Below are positions 33,407-43,391 of a stretch of 64,000 nt of DNA, piece after piece. The stretch spans positions 5,580,001 to 5,644,000 of the forward strand of contig NZ_CP165734.1 of assembly GCF_041200145.1 (NCBI RefSeq), written 5' to 3'. Origin of the DNA: Bradyrhizobium sp. LLZ17 (GTDB taxonomy: Bacteria > Pseudomonadota > Alphaproteobacteria > Rhizobiales > Xanthobacteraceae). The notes under the pieces were generated by a model. The model saw only the letters and a program-made list of their open reading frames with translations. It had not been told where the DNA came from and searched no databases. Position numbers and translations under genes: made by a program. Numbering within the stretch: position 1 is the first letter of the stretch; the number at the start of each line of letters is the position of its first letter.

Positions 33407-35199
33407 GTGGTCAACGTCGGTAGTGTGCGAAGGCCGGTGACGGCAAAGGCTCCGTCACGGTTGCGACGGTTTTGTCGGAGTGCGGGGGGATACTGGGTCG
33501 GCCGCGGCTCTGGCATTGCCTGGCTCGTCACGGTCAGCATGACGGCCGTGGTGCTGGTCAGCCTCGGCATCACCTACAGCCTGAATCTGTGGAACCGGCA
33601 TTTTTATGACGCGCTCGGCGCAAAGGATGCCGCGGTCGCATTGCACCAGGCGCTCATCTTTCCTCTCCTGGTCGGACTCTATCTCGCCCTTTGCGTCTTC
33701 GCGATGTGGGTGCGGATGACCATGCAGCGCACCTGGCGCGCATGGCTGAATGCGCATCTCGTGCAACGCTGGCTCGCCCACGGCCGCTTCTACAAGCTTG
33801 AACTGACAGGGGGGATCACAAGAACCCGGAGCATCGCATCAACGATGATCTGCGTGTTGCCACCGAGATGCCGGTCGACTTCGTCTCCGGCTTTGTCACC
33901 TCGGTGTTGTCGGCCGCGACGTTCATCGTGGTGCTCTGGAATGTCGGCGGCGCGCTCCGGCTCGAGGTCCAGGGCCATGCTGTCTTCATTCCCGGTTTTC
34001 TCGTCATCGCGGCGGTGCTGTATGCATGCATCGTGAACGGCTCGATGCTGGCGGTGGCGTTTCGGTTCATTCCGCTCACCGAACAGAAGAACCAGGCCGA
34101 GGCCGAATACCGCTACGCCCTGACCCGCGTGCGCGAGAATGCCGAGAGTATCGCACTTCTAGGCGGCGCCACGGCCGAGGCCGGGCGGCTCGACCAGGGC
34201 TTTGGCACTGTGGTCGCGCGCTGGCGCGATCTGATGGTGCAGCACATGCGCGCTGTGATCGTGCAGCAGGGCAGTGCCCAGCTTTGCGGCGTGGTACCGG
34301 TGCTGTTGTGCACGCCGCGTTATTTCGACGGCAGCATGTCGCTGGGCGCCATCATGCAGGTCGCGTCCGCCTTCACCATCGTCCAGCATGCGCTGAGCTG
34401 GTTCATGGAGAACTACACCCGGCTTGCCGACTGGACCGCTTCGGCGCGACGCGTCGGCGCGCTGATGCTTGCGATCGACGAGCTTGAAGACGCGGAGAGC
34501 GGCCGAGTCGCGCACATCGAGCGCCGCGAGGGCAGCAGGGCGGCCGTCGAGCTGAACGACCTCGTGGTGGCGCTCGACAATGGCGCGCCGATCGTGCGCG
34601 GCGCCACCGTCAGGATCGATGCTGGCGATCGCGTGCTGATCGCAGGAGAATCCGGCAGCGGCAAGAGTTCGCTGGTTCGCGCGATTGCCGGCTGCTGGCC
34701 TTGGGGCAAGGGCAGCGTGACGCTCGCCCGCGGTCAGCGTGTCCAAGTGGTACCGCAGCGGCCTTACGTGCCGTTCGGTACGCTGCGCGGCGCCGTTACC
34801 TATCCGCTGCCGGAAGCAAGCATTGACCGCGCAGCCGTATCGAGGGCGCTCGCCCTGGCGGGGCTGGGGCAGTTCGAGAGCCGGCTCGATCAAGCCGCGG
34901 CTTGGGACCGCACCTTGTCCGAAGGCGAGAAGCAGCGCGTTTCGATCGCGCGATTGTTGTTGCATCGTCCCGATATCATTGCGTTGGATGAGGCTACCTC
35001 GGCGCTTCATGTGCAGGGGCAGGCCGAAATGATGGCGGTGATCGCGCGCGAGCTGCCGCAAGCCACCATCATCAGCGTCGGTCATCGTCCCGAGCTCGAG
35101 GCCTATCACGATCGCAAGCTGACGATCGCACGGCGGATCGATGGGGCGGTGGTTTCGGCCGACCAGCCGATCCGGCGTGGTCTCGAGGCCGCGGAGTAG
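33407..35199 (+). CDS. SbmA/BacA-like ABC transporter with fused ATPase, frame disrupted
   Basis: About 597 residues once one base is restored. The N-terminal SbmA/BacA-type membrane domain (about 30-330) shows the typical LNLWNRHFYDALGAKDA and WRAWLNAHLVQRWL segments, then NPEHRINDDLRVATE, the family's DNPDQRI-type loop. The ATPase (about 380-580) has Walker A GESGSGKSSL, signature LSEGEKQR and Walker B IIALDEATSAL. The frame changes at a G run (33812-33817, six G); seven would keep the frame. This layout is that of BclA-type transporters of Bradyrhizobium, YddA and Rv1819c, which import peptides or cobalamin. GTG 33407 follows AAGGGGGG. Not enough is seen to call it BclA itself. Confidence 0.8.
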
Positions 35200-35317
35200 A
35201 TCGCGGCGTCGTCTCCGGAACACGATTGCATGGCTGATCTCCCGGCCGACGCTGGTCGGGTCGCAATGAAGCTGCTAACCATTGCCGCTTCGTTTGACCC
35301 AATCACGGACCGAAGCA

Positions 35318-36736
35318 ATGGATAACCGCAGCGACATCTGGCGTGGTATCGACACCATCAAGGCGCGTTTCATCGACCTGAGCGACAGGGTCTGGGGCAT
35401 GCCCGAAGTGTGCTACACCGAGGCGCGGTCCGCGGCCGAGCATCTCGCCGAATTGCGTCACCAGGGTTTCCGCATCACCGAGAACCTCGCCGGTATTCCG
35501 ACCGCCGTGATGGGTGAGTGGGGCGAGGGCGGGCCGGTGATCGCCTTCATGGGTGAATATGATGCGCTGCCGGGGCTGAGCCAGGAGGCTGGCATCGCCG
35601 AGCACCGTCCAGTCGAGACCGGCGGGCATGGCCATGGCTGCGGTCACAATCTGCTCGGCTCGGCCGCGCTGCTTGCCGCGACCGCGGTCAAGGACTGGCT
35701 TGCCGAGAACAAGGTGCCGGGCCGGGTGCGCTATTACGGCTGCCCTGCTGAAGAAGGCGGCGCGGCAAAAGCCTTCATGGTGCGTTCCGGCGCATTCGAA
35801 GACGCCGATATCGCCATCACCTGGCATCCGCACAGCTTCTGGGAAGTGGCGGTAACGCCGTCGCTCGCCAATACCCGGGCCGACTTCATCTTCACCGGCC
35901 GCACGTCGCACGCGGCGGCATCGCCGCATCTCGGCCGCTCCGCCCTCGACGCGGTGGAATTGATGAATGTCGGCGTCAACTACATGCGCGAGCACATGCC
36001 GAGCGATGCGCGCGTGCATTACGCATTGCTCGATACCGGCGGCATCGCACCGAACGTGGTGCAGGCCCATGCGCGGGTGCGCTACTCCATTCGCGCCCGT
36101 GATCTGCCCGGCATGAACGAGCTGGTCGGGCGCGTGAGCAAGATCGCAGAGGGCGCGGCGCTGATGACCGAGACCAAGGTCGAGATGAAGATCATCTCCG
36201 CGGTCTCCAACATCCTGCCCAACACGCCGCTCGAGCAGGCGCTGCACCGGGTCATGGAAGAACTCGGACCGCCGCATTTCGACGATGCGGACAACAGCTT
36301 CGCGAGCCAGATCCGGGCCACGCTGAGCGACAAGGACATCTCGTCCATCTACTACGCCATCGGCATGGAACCGACCGATCGACCGCTCGCCGACTTCCTG
36401 GTGCCGCTGGATGCCAAGCGCAACCCGCTGGTCGGCTCGACGGATGTGGGGGACGTGAGCTGGGTGGTGCCGACCGTCCAGGTCCACGCACCGACGGTTG
36501 CAATCGGCACGCCTTTCCACACCTGGCAGGTGGTGGCGCAGGGCAAGAGCGCACATGCTCATAAGGCGATGGTGCAGGCAGCCAAGGCCATGGCCGGCCT
36601 CGGCATCAAGGCGTTGAGGGAGCCGGAGCTGATCAAGGCTGCGAAGGCGGATCTGACGAAGCGGACGGCCAGGACGCCTTACGTCTGCCCGCTGCCGGAT
36701 CATGTCGCGCCGCCGCTCGACATGTCCTTGGTGTAG
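35318..36736 (+). CDS. M20-family amidohydrolase, AbgB-like
   Basis: A 472-residue zinc peptidase/amidohydrolase. The metal-binding segments FMGEYDALPG, GGHGHGCGHN, PAEEGGAAK (general base) and TWHPHSFW are present. The dimerisation-domain motif FTGRTSHAAASPHLGRSALDAVELM and the late AIGTPFHTWQVVAQGKSAHAHKA complete the AbgB-type pattern. AbgB hydrolyses p-aminobenzoyl-glutamate and related N-acyl amino acids. It is followed by a complete Dpp-type ABC importer, so the pair probably imports and cleaves an acylated or peptide-like compound. The start at 35318 is the ATG that gives a family-length N-terminus; the ribosome-binding site is weak. Confidence 0.87.
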   Translation: MDNRSDIWRGIDTIKARFIDLSDRVWGMPEVCYTEARSAAEHLAELRHQGFRITENLAGIPTAVMGEWGEGGPVIAFMGEYDALPGLSQEAGIAEHRPVETGGHGHGCGHNLLGSAALLAATAVKDWLAENKVPGRVRYYGCPAEEGGAAKAFMVRSGAFEDADIAITWHPHSFWEVAVTPSLANTRADFIFTGRTSHAAASPHLGRSALDAVELMNVGVNYMREHMPSDARVHYALLDTGGIAPNVVQAHARVRYSIRARDLPGMNELVGRVSKIAEGAALMTETKVEMKIISAVSNILPNTPLEQALHRVMEELGPPHFDDADNSFASQIRATLSDKDISSIYYAIGMEPTDRPLADFLVPLDAKRNPLVGSTDVGDVSWVVPTVQVHAPTVAIGTPFHTWQVVAQGKSAHAHKAMVQAAKAMAGLGIKALREPELIKAAKADLTKRTARTPYVCPLPDHVAPPLDMSLV

Positions 36737-36997
36737 AATTTCGTCTCGATACTTCGTCTGATCCGGCGAACAAATTTTCCGCATTGCAATGCGGAATCCG
36801 GCGCGTTTTGACGCCGGAATGCCGAAGGCTTGGGCTGCGGAACGCAGTTTTGCCCAACCGACAGCCAGAAGACCGTTTGCATACATACGGTCGCAGTTGA
36901 CGTCTGCCCTATTCAGTGTGCCATCTACCGCCAGCCAAACTCGGCGGCCGCATCTCGCGGCCGCTCGCATCCATCCGGGAACCAGACGGGGACCACC

Positions 36998-38788
36998 ATG
37001 CTGGATAAAGAACTGCGTTCGATGATCGGTGACGTGAAGGACGGGCGGATGGATCGCCGCGCCTTCATCCAACGCCTTGCCGCCGTGGGTCTCACCGCGC
37101 CGTTGGCGAACCAGATCCTGGCGCTTGGCGGTGTTGCGATGGCGCAGAGCCCCGTCCCGTATCCTCCGACCAAGCGCGGCGGCGGCGGCCCGCTGAAGCT
37201 GTTGTGGTGGCAAGGGCCGACCTTGCTCAATCCGCATTTCGCCACCGGTACCAAGGATCAGGACGGCTCGCGCCTGTTCTATGAACCGCTGGCGAGCTGG
37301 GATGCAGACGGCAATCTCAATCCGATCCTTGCGGCGGAAATTCCCTCGGTTGCGAATGGCGGCCTAGCGGCCGACGCCAAATCTGTGACCTGGAAGATCA
37401 AGCCCGGCGTCAAATGGCATGACGGCAAACCCCTGACGGCCGACGATTTCGTGTTTACCTGGGCCTATGCCAGCGATCCCGCAACTGCGGCCGTCTCGAT
37501 CAGCACCTATGCCGACATGACGGTCGAGAAGGTGGACGACCTCACCATCCGTATCCTGTTCAAGAGCCCGACGCCTTTCTGGGCCAATGCGTTCGTCGGC
37601 GCCTACGGATGTGTTATTCCCAAGCATCTGTTTGCCGAGTTCAAGGGATCGAAATCCCGCGAAGCTGCGACCAATCTCGCCCCCGTGGGCACCGGCCCCT
37701 ACAAATTCGTCGAGTTCAAGCCGGGCGATCTCGTTCGCGGCGCGCTCAATCCCGACTACCACATGCCCAACCGCCCGTATTTCGACACCATCGATATGAA
37801 GGGCGGCGGCGATGCCGTCTCGGCGGCACGGGCGGTGATCCAGACCGGTGAGTTTGATTTTGCCTGGAACATGCAGGTCGAAGACGACGTGCTGTTGCGT
37901 CTCGAGAAGGGCGGCAAAGGCAAGACCGTTTACGCCGTGGGCGGCGACATCGAGTTTATCGCTATCAACTTCACGGACCCGAACACCGAGGTCGATGGCG
38001 AGCGGTCCTCGATGAAGACCAAGCATCCGATCCTCTCAGATCCGAACGTTCGCAAGGCGCTGTCCCTGCTGGTCGACCGCGAGTCCGTCAAGAAGGCGAT
38101 CTACGGTCGCGCCGGTCGCGCGACGGCCAACTACCTCAACGGTCCCGAGAAGTTCGTGTCCAAGAACACCTCATGGGAGTTTAGCGTCGAGAAGGCGTCG
38201 AAGATGCTCGACGAGGCCGGGTGGAAAGTCGGCGCGGACGGCGTCCGCGAGAAGGACGGAAAGAAGCTGAAGCTCCTATACCAGACCTCGACCAACGGTC
38301 CGCGCCAGAAGACCCAGGCGATCGTCAAGCAGGCCTGCCAGAAGGCCGGCATCGAGGTGGAGCTGAAATCGGTTGTCGCCTCGGTGTTCTTCTCTTCCGA
38401 CGTTGCCAACCCCGACACCTACCCCAAGTTCTACGCGGACATCGAGGAATTCCAGATCCCGATGACCCAGCCGGACCCGGCTCTGCACATGCGCCGCTAC
38501 ATCTCCGCCAACGTGGCCACCAAGGAGAACAAGTGGCAAGGCCAGAATTTCCCGCGCTATGTCAGCAAAGATTATGATGAGGCCATTGCTGCGGCCGAAA
38601 CCGAAACCGATCCGGTCAAACGCGCCGCGCTCTACATCAAGTGCAACGACCTGTTGTGGCAGGACACGGTGTTCATTCCGGTGATGCATCGCCTGAAGGT
38701 GGAAGCCGCGTCCAACTCCCTGCGGCCGGCGATCAGTGGCTGGGCGAACGAGACGGACAACATCCAGGACTGGTACCGGGAGGCGTGA
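36998..38788 (+). CDS. Peptide/nickel-type ABC transporter substrate-binding protein
   Basis: A 596-residue family-5 (DppA/OppA-type) binding protein. The N-terminus has a Tat-like signal: twin arginine in MDRRAFIQRLAAVGL, a hydrophobic core and an AMAQS cleavage region. The class signature appears in KPGVKWHDGKPLTADDFVFTW and VGTGPYKFVEFKPGD. It is larger than the usual 500-550 residues by a long N-terminal segment. GGGGA lies 8 bases before the ATG. It heads the transporter set: the two permeases and two ATPases follow in order with short gaps or overlaps. The ligand is unknown; the AbgB-like enzyme upstream suggests an acyl-peptide or aminobenzoyl compound. Confidence 0.9.
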   Translation: MLDKELRSMIGDVKDGRMDRRAFIQRLAAVGLTAPLANQILALGGVAMAQSPVPYPPTKRGGGGPLKLLWWQGPTLLNPHFATGTKDQDGSRLFYEPLASWDADGNLNPILAAEIPSVANGGLAADAKSVTWKIKPGVKWHDGKPLTADDFVFTWAYASDPATAAVSISTYADMTVEKVDDLTIRILFKSPTPFWANAFVGAYGCVIPKHLFAEFKGSKSREAATNLAPVGTGPYKFVEFKPGDLVRGALNPDYHMPNRPYFDTIDMKGGGDAVSAARAVIQTGEFDFAWNMQVEDDVLLRLEKGGKGKTVYAVGGDIEFIAINFTDPNTEVDGERSSMKTKHPILSDPNVRKALSLLVDRESVKKAIYGRAGRATANYLNGPEKFVSKNTSWEFSVEKASKMLDEAGWKVGADGVREKDGKKLKLLYQTSTNGPRQKTQAIVKQACQKAGIEVELKSVVASVFFSSDVANPDTYPKFYADIEEFQIPMTQPDPALHMRRYISANVATKENKWQGQNFPRYVSKDYDEAIAAAETETDPVKRAALYIKCNDLLWQDTVFIPVMHRLKVEAASNSLRPAISGWANETDNIQDWYREA

Positions 38789-38816
38789 TCGCAGGCCTAG
38801 ACGGGAATCTTCCCTG

Positions 38817-39776
38817 ATGAGTCAATATGTCCTGCGTCGGCTTCTGGTCGCCATTCCGAGCCTGCTGGCGATTTCGCTGGTGCTGTTCGTGGTGCTGGCG
38901 CTTGCCCCCGGCGATCCGTTCTCGGAGCTGGCGACCAATCCGAATGTGCCGCCCGAAGTGCAGGCGGCGCTTCGGGCCAGGTTCGGCCTCGACGATCCGA
39001 TCTACCTTCGGTACCTGCACTGGCTCAACGCCATGCTGCACGGCGACTGGGGTTTCTCCTTTGTCAGCCGGATGAACGTCGACACGCTGATCCTGCAGCG
39101 CCTGCCGGCGACGCTCTACGTGATCGGCTCCGCGCAAATCCTGGCGCTGCTGATCGCGATTCCCGTCGGCGCCTATGCTGCGACGAAGCCCTATTCGCTG
39201 TTCGACCAGATCGCAAACACGCTCGCCTTCATCGGCTTCTCGCTGCCGACCTTCTTCACCGGCCTCCTGTTCATCCTGATCTTCTCGGTGACGCTGGACT
39301 GGCTGCCGTTCGTCTATTCGACCGACATCAAGGCCACCGGCATCCGCTGGGTGCTGGAGATGATCCGGCAGGCGATCATGCCGGTGGCGGTGCTCGGACT
39401 ATTCCAGGCCGCATCGATGACGCGCTTCGTGCGTTCGGCGATGCTGGACGTGATCCGGCTCGATTACGTCACCACGGCGCGCGCCAAGGGCCTCGGCCAG
39501 CGCCGCGTGATCATCAAGCACGTGATGCGCAACGCCATGATCCCGGTCGTCACCCTCATCGCGCTGCAAATGCCTGCGGTGTTCGGCGGCGCCATCATCA
39601 CCGAGCAGATCTTCCGCATCCCCGGCATCGGTTCGCTGCTGATTTCCTCCATCCTGTCCAACGACACGCCGGTGGTGATGTCCGTCACCTTCGTCTTCGC
39701 GTGCCTTGTGGTGCTTTTCAATCTCATTGCGGATGTGCTGTATGGCTGGCTTGACCCTCGCATCTCCCTCCGCTGA
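38817..39776 (+). CDS. Dpp/Opp-type ABC permease, DppB position
   Basis: A 319-residue permease with six helices. It begins MSQYVLRRLLVAIPSLLAIS, as DppB proteins do, and the family's EAA loop is TTARAKGLGQRRVIIKHVMRNAM, which contacts the ATPase. The start at 38817 follows 28 bases after the binding-protein stop. Its last 35 bases overlap the next permease gene. It forms the membrane channel with the second permease. Confidence 0.9.
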   Translation: MSQYVLRRLLVAIPSLLAISLVLFVVLALAPGDPFSELATNPNVPPEVQAALRARFGLDDPIYLRYLHWLNAMLHGDWGFSFVSRMNVDTLILQRLPATLYVIGSAQILALLIAIPVGAYAATKPYSLFDQIANTLAFIGFSLPTFFTGLLFILIFSVTLDWLPFVYSTDIKATGIRWVLEMIRQAIMPVAVLGLFQAASMTRFVRSAMLDVIRLDYVTTARAKGLGQRRVIIKHVMRNAMIPVVTLIALQMPAVFGGAIITEQIFRIPGIGSLLISSILSNDTPVVMSVTFVFACLVVLFNLIADVLYGWLDPRISLR

Positions 39777-40658
39777 GCGGGGCGTCTACTCGCCCGGGCG
39801 CGAGATGTGGCGGCGCTTCAGCCGCCACAAGCTCGCCCTTGTCAGCGCCTTCCTGCTCCTCATTCTGATTTTGGCGGTGGTGATCGGCCCCTTCCTCTGG
39901 CGCGTCTCGATCAACGACATCGACGTCGTGGCGGGCCTGCAGGGGCCCTCGCTGGCGCATCCCTTCGGCACCGACGATCTCGGTCAGGATATTCTGGCGC
40001 GCATGATCTATGGCGGCCGCATCTCGCTTGCGGTCGGGCTCGCCGCGATGCTGGTCTCGGTGTTCATCGGCACGCTGATCGGGGCGCTGGCCGGCATGTC
40101 GCGCGGCGCGCTCGGGCACGGATTGATGTGGCTCACCGACCTCTTCCTGTCGCTGCCGCAGCTGCCGCTCTTGCTCCTGCTGATCTACCTGTTTCGCGAT
40201 GGGCTGAAGGCCGCGTTCGGGCCCGAGGGCGGCATCTTCATCCTGATCGTGCTGGTAATCGGCGGGCTGCGCTGGATGCCGGTGGCGCGGCTCGTGCGCG
40301 CGCAGTTCCTGTCGATCCGCGAGAAGGAATTCGTCGAAGCCCGCGCGCGCTGGGCGCGAGCCCGGTGCGGCAGGTGGTGCGCCATATCCTGCCCAACGCG
40401 CTCGGTCCGGTGATCATCGCCGGCACTATCGATGTTGCCGCCGCGATCATCGCGGAATCGACGCTGTCGTTTCTGGGCCTCGGGTTTCCGCCGGATACCC
40501 CGACCTGGGGCCGGCTGCTGTTCGATGCCAAGGACTTCCTCGACATCGGTCCGCACTGGGCGCTGTTTCCGGGCGGCGCGATCTTCATCGCGGTGGTCGC
40601 CATCAATTTCATCGGCGACGGTCTGCGTGACGCGCTCGATGCGCGACGGGTGATCTGA
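39742..40658 (+). CDS. Dpp/Opp-type ABC permease, DppC position, frame disrupted
   Basis: About 305 residues once one base is restored. The first part ([20 protein letters not shown]) and [21 protein letters not shown] are standard DppC. The EAA loop begins KEFVEA in one frame and continues [20 protein letters not shown] in another. A base is missing within about 40340-40350, in a GCGCGC-rich run. The remainder ([18 protein letters not shown]) is intact. Error is likelier than true loss because all other components of the operon are complete. The start at 39742 overlaps dppB; a TTG at 39751 is an alternative. The stop shares a base with the ATPase start. Confidence 0.8.
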
Positions 40659-41638
40659 TGGCGCCGCTGCTCGAGATCAAGGGGCTGAAAACCCATTTCT
40701 CCACCGACGACGGCATCCTCCAGGCAGTCGACGGCGTCGACATCTCCATCAACCGCGGCGAGACGCTCTGCGTCGTCGGTGAGTCCGGCTGCGGCAAGAC
40801 CGTCACCGCAATGTCGATCCTGAAGCTGATCGCGATGCCGCCCGGCCGCATCGCGGCGGGCGAGATCATCTTCGAGGGCCGCGATCTGGTCCCGTTGACG
40901 AGCAACCAGCTCGATGACATCCGGGCCAAGGAGATCGGCTTCATCTTCCAGGAGCCGATGACCTCGCTCAACCCGGTGCTCACCGTCGGTGAGCAGATCT
41001 CCGAGAGCCTGCGCCGGCACGAGAACGTCACCCGAAAGCAGGCGCTCGAGCGCACCATCGAGATGCTGAAGCTGGTGCAGATTCCCAATGCGGAAGGCCG
41101 CGTGCACAACTATCCGCATCAGTTCTCCGGCGGCATGCGCCAGCGCGTCATGATCGCGATGGCGCTCGCCTGCAAGCCCAAGCTGATCATCGCCGACGAG
41201 CCAACCACCGCACTCGACGTCACCATCCAGGCGCAGATCCTCGATCTGTTGCAGGACATGAAGGAACGCTTCGGCATGGCGGTGATGCTGATCACCCATG
41301 CCATGGGCGTCGTCGCCGAGACCGCGCAGCGCGTGGTGGTGATGTATGCCGGCAAGGTGGTGGAGGAGGCGGATGTCGACGACCTGTTCGCCCATCCCGG
41401 CCACCCCTATACCCAAGGCCTGATCCGCTCGATTCCGCGCATCGACCTCGCAGCCGAGCACAAGATCCGGCTCGAGGCGATCGGCGGCTCGGTGCCGATC
41501 CTGATCAATCCGCCGGTCGGCTGCCGCTTTGCGCCGCGCTGCCGCCACGCCATGAGCATCTGCACCGAGAAGGAGCCGCTGTTGCGCGAGATCGCGCCGG
41601 GCCATCGCATGGCCTGTCATCTGGGAGACGCGGCATGA
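40658..41638 (+). CDS. Dpp/Opp-type ABC ATPase, DppD position
   Basis: A 326-residue ATPase. Walker A is [10 protein letters not shown], the signature FSGGMRQRV, and Walker [16 protein letters not shown], with the H-loop [11 protein letters not shown]. The C-terminal oligopeptide/dipeptide extension carries the cysteine set [14 protein letters not shown], which in related proteins binds an iron-sulfur cluster. It overlaps the permease stop by one base (TGATG) and overlaps the next ATPase by four (ATGA). It energises uptake together with the partner ATPase. Confidence 0.93.
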   Translation: MAPLLEIKGLKTHFSTDDGILQAVDGVDISINRGETLCVVGESGCGKTVTAMSILKLIAMPPGRIAAGEIIFEGRDLVPLTSNQLDDIRAKEIGFIFQEPMTSLNPVLTVGEQISESLRRHENVTRKQALERTIEMLKLVQIPNAEGRVHNYPHQFSGGMRQRVMIAMALACKPKLIIADEPTTALDVTIQAQILDLLQDMKERFGMAVMLITHAMGVVAETAQRVVVMYAGKVVEEADVDDLFAHPGHPYTQGLIRSIPRIDLAAEHKIRLEAIGGSVPILINPPVGCRFAPRCRHAMSICTEKEPLLREIAPGHRMACHLGDAA

Positions 41639-42603
41639 GCGAACCTTTGCTGCGCGTCTCCAACCTGAAGAAGCATTTCCCCGTGCTCGGCGGCCTGATG
41701 TCGCGCCAGGTCGGCAGCGTCTATGCGGTCGACGGCGTGTCGTTCTCGGTCAATCGCGGCGAGACGCTCGGGCTTGTCGGCGAATCCGGCTGCGGCAAAT
41801 CGACGACGGGCCGCTGCGTGCTGCGCCTGATCGAGCCGACCGACGGCGAGGTCACCTTCGACGGCCAGGACGTGCGCAAGCTCAGCGGCAACGATCTGCG
41901 CGCGATGCGGCGGAACATGCAACTGGTGTTCCAGGATCCGTTCGCCTCGCTCAATCCGCGCATGACGATCGGCTCCATCCTCGGCGAAGCCCTCATCATT
42001 CACAATCTCGCGTCCTCCGCCAAAACGCGCGAAGAGCGGGTCGCGAGCCTGCTCGTGAAAGTGGGCCTCAAGCCAGAGCACATGCGCCGCTACCCGCATG
42101 AATTCTCCGGCGGGCAGCGCCAGCGCATCGTGATCGCGCGCGCGCTTGCGGTCGAACCAAAACTGATCGTCTGCGACGAGCCGGTGTCGGCGCTCGACGT
42201 GTCGATCCAGGCGCAGGTCATCAACCTGCTGGAAGATCTCCAGGCCGAGTTGAATCTCACCTATCTCTTCGTTGCACATGACCTGTCGGTGGTCGAGCAC
42301 ATCTCGGACCGCGTTGCGGTGATGTATCTCGGTCGCATCGTCGAGCTAGCCAAGGCCAGCGACCTTTACCGCAATCCGCAGCATCCCTACACCAAGGCGC
42401 TGCTCTCCGCCGTGCCGGTGCCGGATCCCAAGCTCAAGCGTGCCCGCATCCGGCTCAAGGGCGATGTGCCGAGCCCGATGAAGCCGCCATCAGGCTGCCA
42501 CTTCCACACCCGCTGCCCGATCGCCGAACCGCGCTGCGCGGAGAGCGCGCCGGAGCTGAGGGAAGGTGCTGGCGGGCACTTCGTGGCGTGCCATCTCGCC
42601 TGA
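41635..42603 (+). CDS. Dpp/Opp-type ABC ATPase, DppF position
   Basis: A 322-residue ATPase, partner of the preceding one. Walker A is [10 protein letters not shown], the signature FSGGQRQRI, Walker [16 protein letters not shown] and the H-loop [11 protein letters not shown]. The C-terminal cysteine motif is [14 protein letters not shown]. The four-base overlap with the upstream gene couples their translation and fits a 1:1 complex. It is the last gene of the operon; the next gene is on the other strand, with its stop 24 bases away. Confidence 0.93.
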   Translation: MSEPLLRVSNLKKHFPVLGGLMSRQVGSVYAVDGVSFSVNRGETLGLVGESGCGKSTTGRCVLRLIEPTDGEVTFDGQDVRKLSGNDLRAMRRNMQLVFQDPFASLNPRMTIGSILGEALIIHNLASSAKTREERVASLLVKVGLKPEHMRRYPHEFSGGQRQRIVIARALAVEPKLIVCDEPVSALDVSIQAQVINLLEDLQAELNLTYLFVAHDLSVVEHISDRVAVMYLGRIVELAKASDLYRNPQHPYTKALLSAVPVPDPKLKRARIRLKGDVPSPMKPPSGCHFHTRCPIAEPRCAESAPELREGAGGHFVACHLA

Positions 42604-42627
42604 TGTCGAACCAGGCGGGACACGCGT

Positions 42628-43299
42628 TCATCTCTCTGAGCACAGGCCGTGCTCGGACAAGGCCTTGCTGAAAGCCTCTAGCGACGTGTGATGATACGCA
42701 AAGAGGCCAGCCTCGCGTGCGCCGGTGACGTTTTCCGCGAGGTCGTCGACGAACAGGACGGTCTGCGGCGCCACCTGTAGCTCCGACAGGCAGAGGCGAT
42801 AGCAGTGTGGATCCGGCTTGGCCGTCTTGAACTGGGCCGAGGTGTAGATTCTGGAGCCGAACAGCGGCCGCAATTCCGGCAGCAGCGTGTCGATATGGTC
42901 GGTCACGAGCGTGGTGTTGTTGGTCAAGACCGCAATATCCACGGTATCGCGCAAGCGGCCGGTAATCTCCAGCATGGCGCGATCGGCCGTCATCGAACGG
43001 CGCCGCGCCTCCACCCATTCATCGAGGGACAGCGGATAACCGATGCGTTCGCCGAAGCCCCGCAAATAGTCCGCGGCATCGAGCGCGCCGGAATCGCCGA
43101 GAAGTTCGAACCCGGCTTCCCAGATCGCCTTGTGGACGAACTCGCTGGTGCAGCCCGCAAGCTCCGCCAGAAATGCGACGCGCTTTTCCCTGTCGTAGTC
43201 GCAGAGGACATTGTCCATGTCGAAGAGGACAAGCTTGATCCCGTCAGTCACCAGCACACTCTCGGCCTGGCCGAGACATCCGGCCGTGGGCACAGTCAT
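42628..43299 (-). CDS. HAD-superfamily hydrolase
   Basis: A 223-residue HAD phosphatase. Motif I is LVLFDMDNVLCDYD (nucleophile and acid Asp residues), motif II VLTNNT, the motif III lysine in KPDPHCY and motif IV VDDLAEN. A helical cap follows motif I, so it belongs to subfamily I like phosphoglycolate phosphatases and 2-haloacid dehalogenases. The ATG at 43299 is preferred over a TTG eight codons upstream. It would remove phosphate from a small metabolite, not identifiable from sequence. It is a single gene between the Dpp operon and the diguanylate cyclase. Confidence 0.85.
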   Translation of the reverse strand: MTVPTAGCLGQAESVLVTDGIKLVLFDMDNVLCDYDREKRVAFLAELAGCTSEFVHKAIWEAGFELLGDSGALDAADYLRGFGERIGYPLSLDEWVEARRRSMTADRAMLEITGRLRDTVDIAVLTNNTTLVTDHIDTLLPELRPLFGSRIYTSAQFKTAKPDPHCYRLCLSELQVAPQTVLFVDDLAENVTGAREAGLFAYHHTSLEAFSKALSEHGLCSER

Positions 43300-43391
43300 A
43301 TCCGGTCGGAACGCATTCCACAAACCTTGCTGCGAGGGGCGAACGTGTGATGGCCGATGTCGACCGCCGCGGAGGGTTGCAGCCGATTTGG

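Noticed and set aside
33812..33817. Phase variation of the SbmA-like transporter through a G run
   Set aside because: Possible, but nine other homopolymer breaks in unrelated genes make sequence error the better explanation; kept only as a test in the findings.
35303..37237. 644-codon minus-strand open frame opposite the amidohydrolase
   Set aside because: No motif; covers the amidohydrolase and the start of the binding protein, both of which are certain.
42638..42654. Terminator hairpin GAGCAC-AGGCC-GTGCTC after the Dpp operon
   Set aside because: It lies within the HAD gene coding end and lacks a T-tract.
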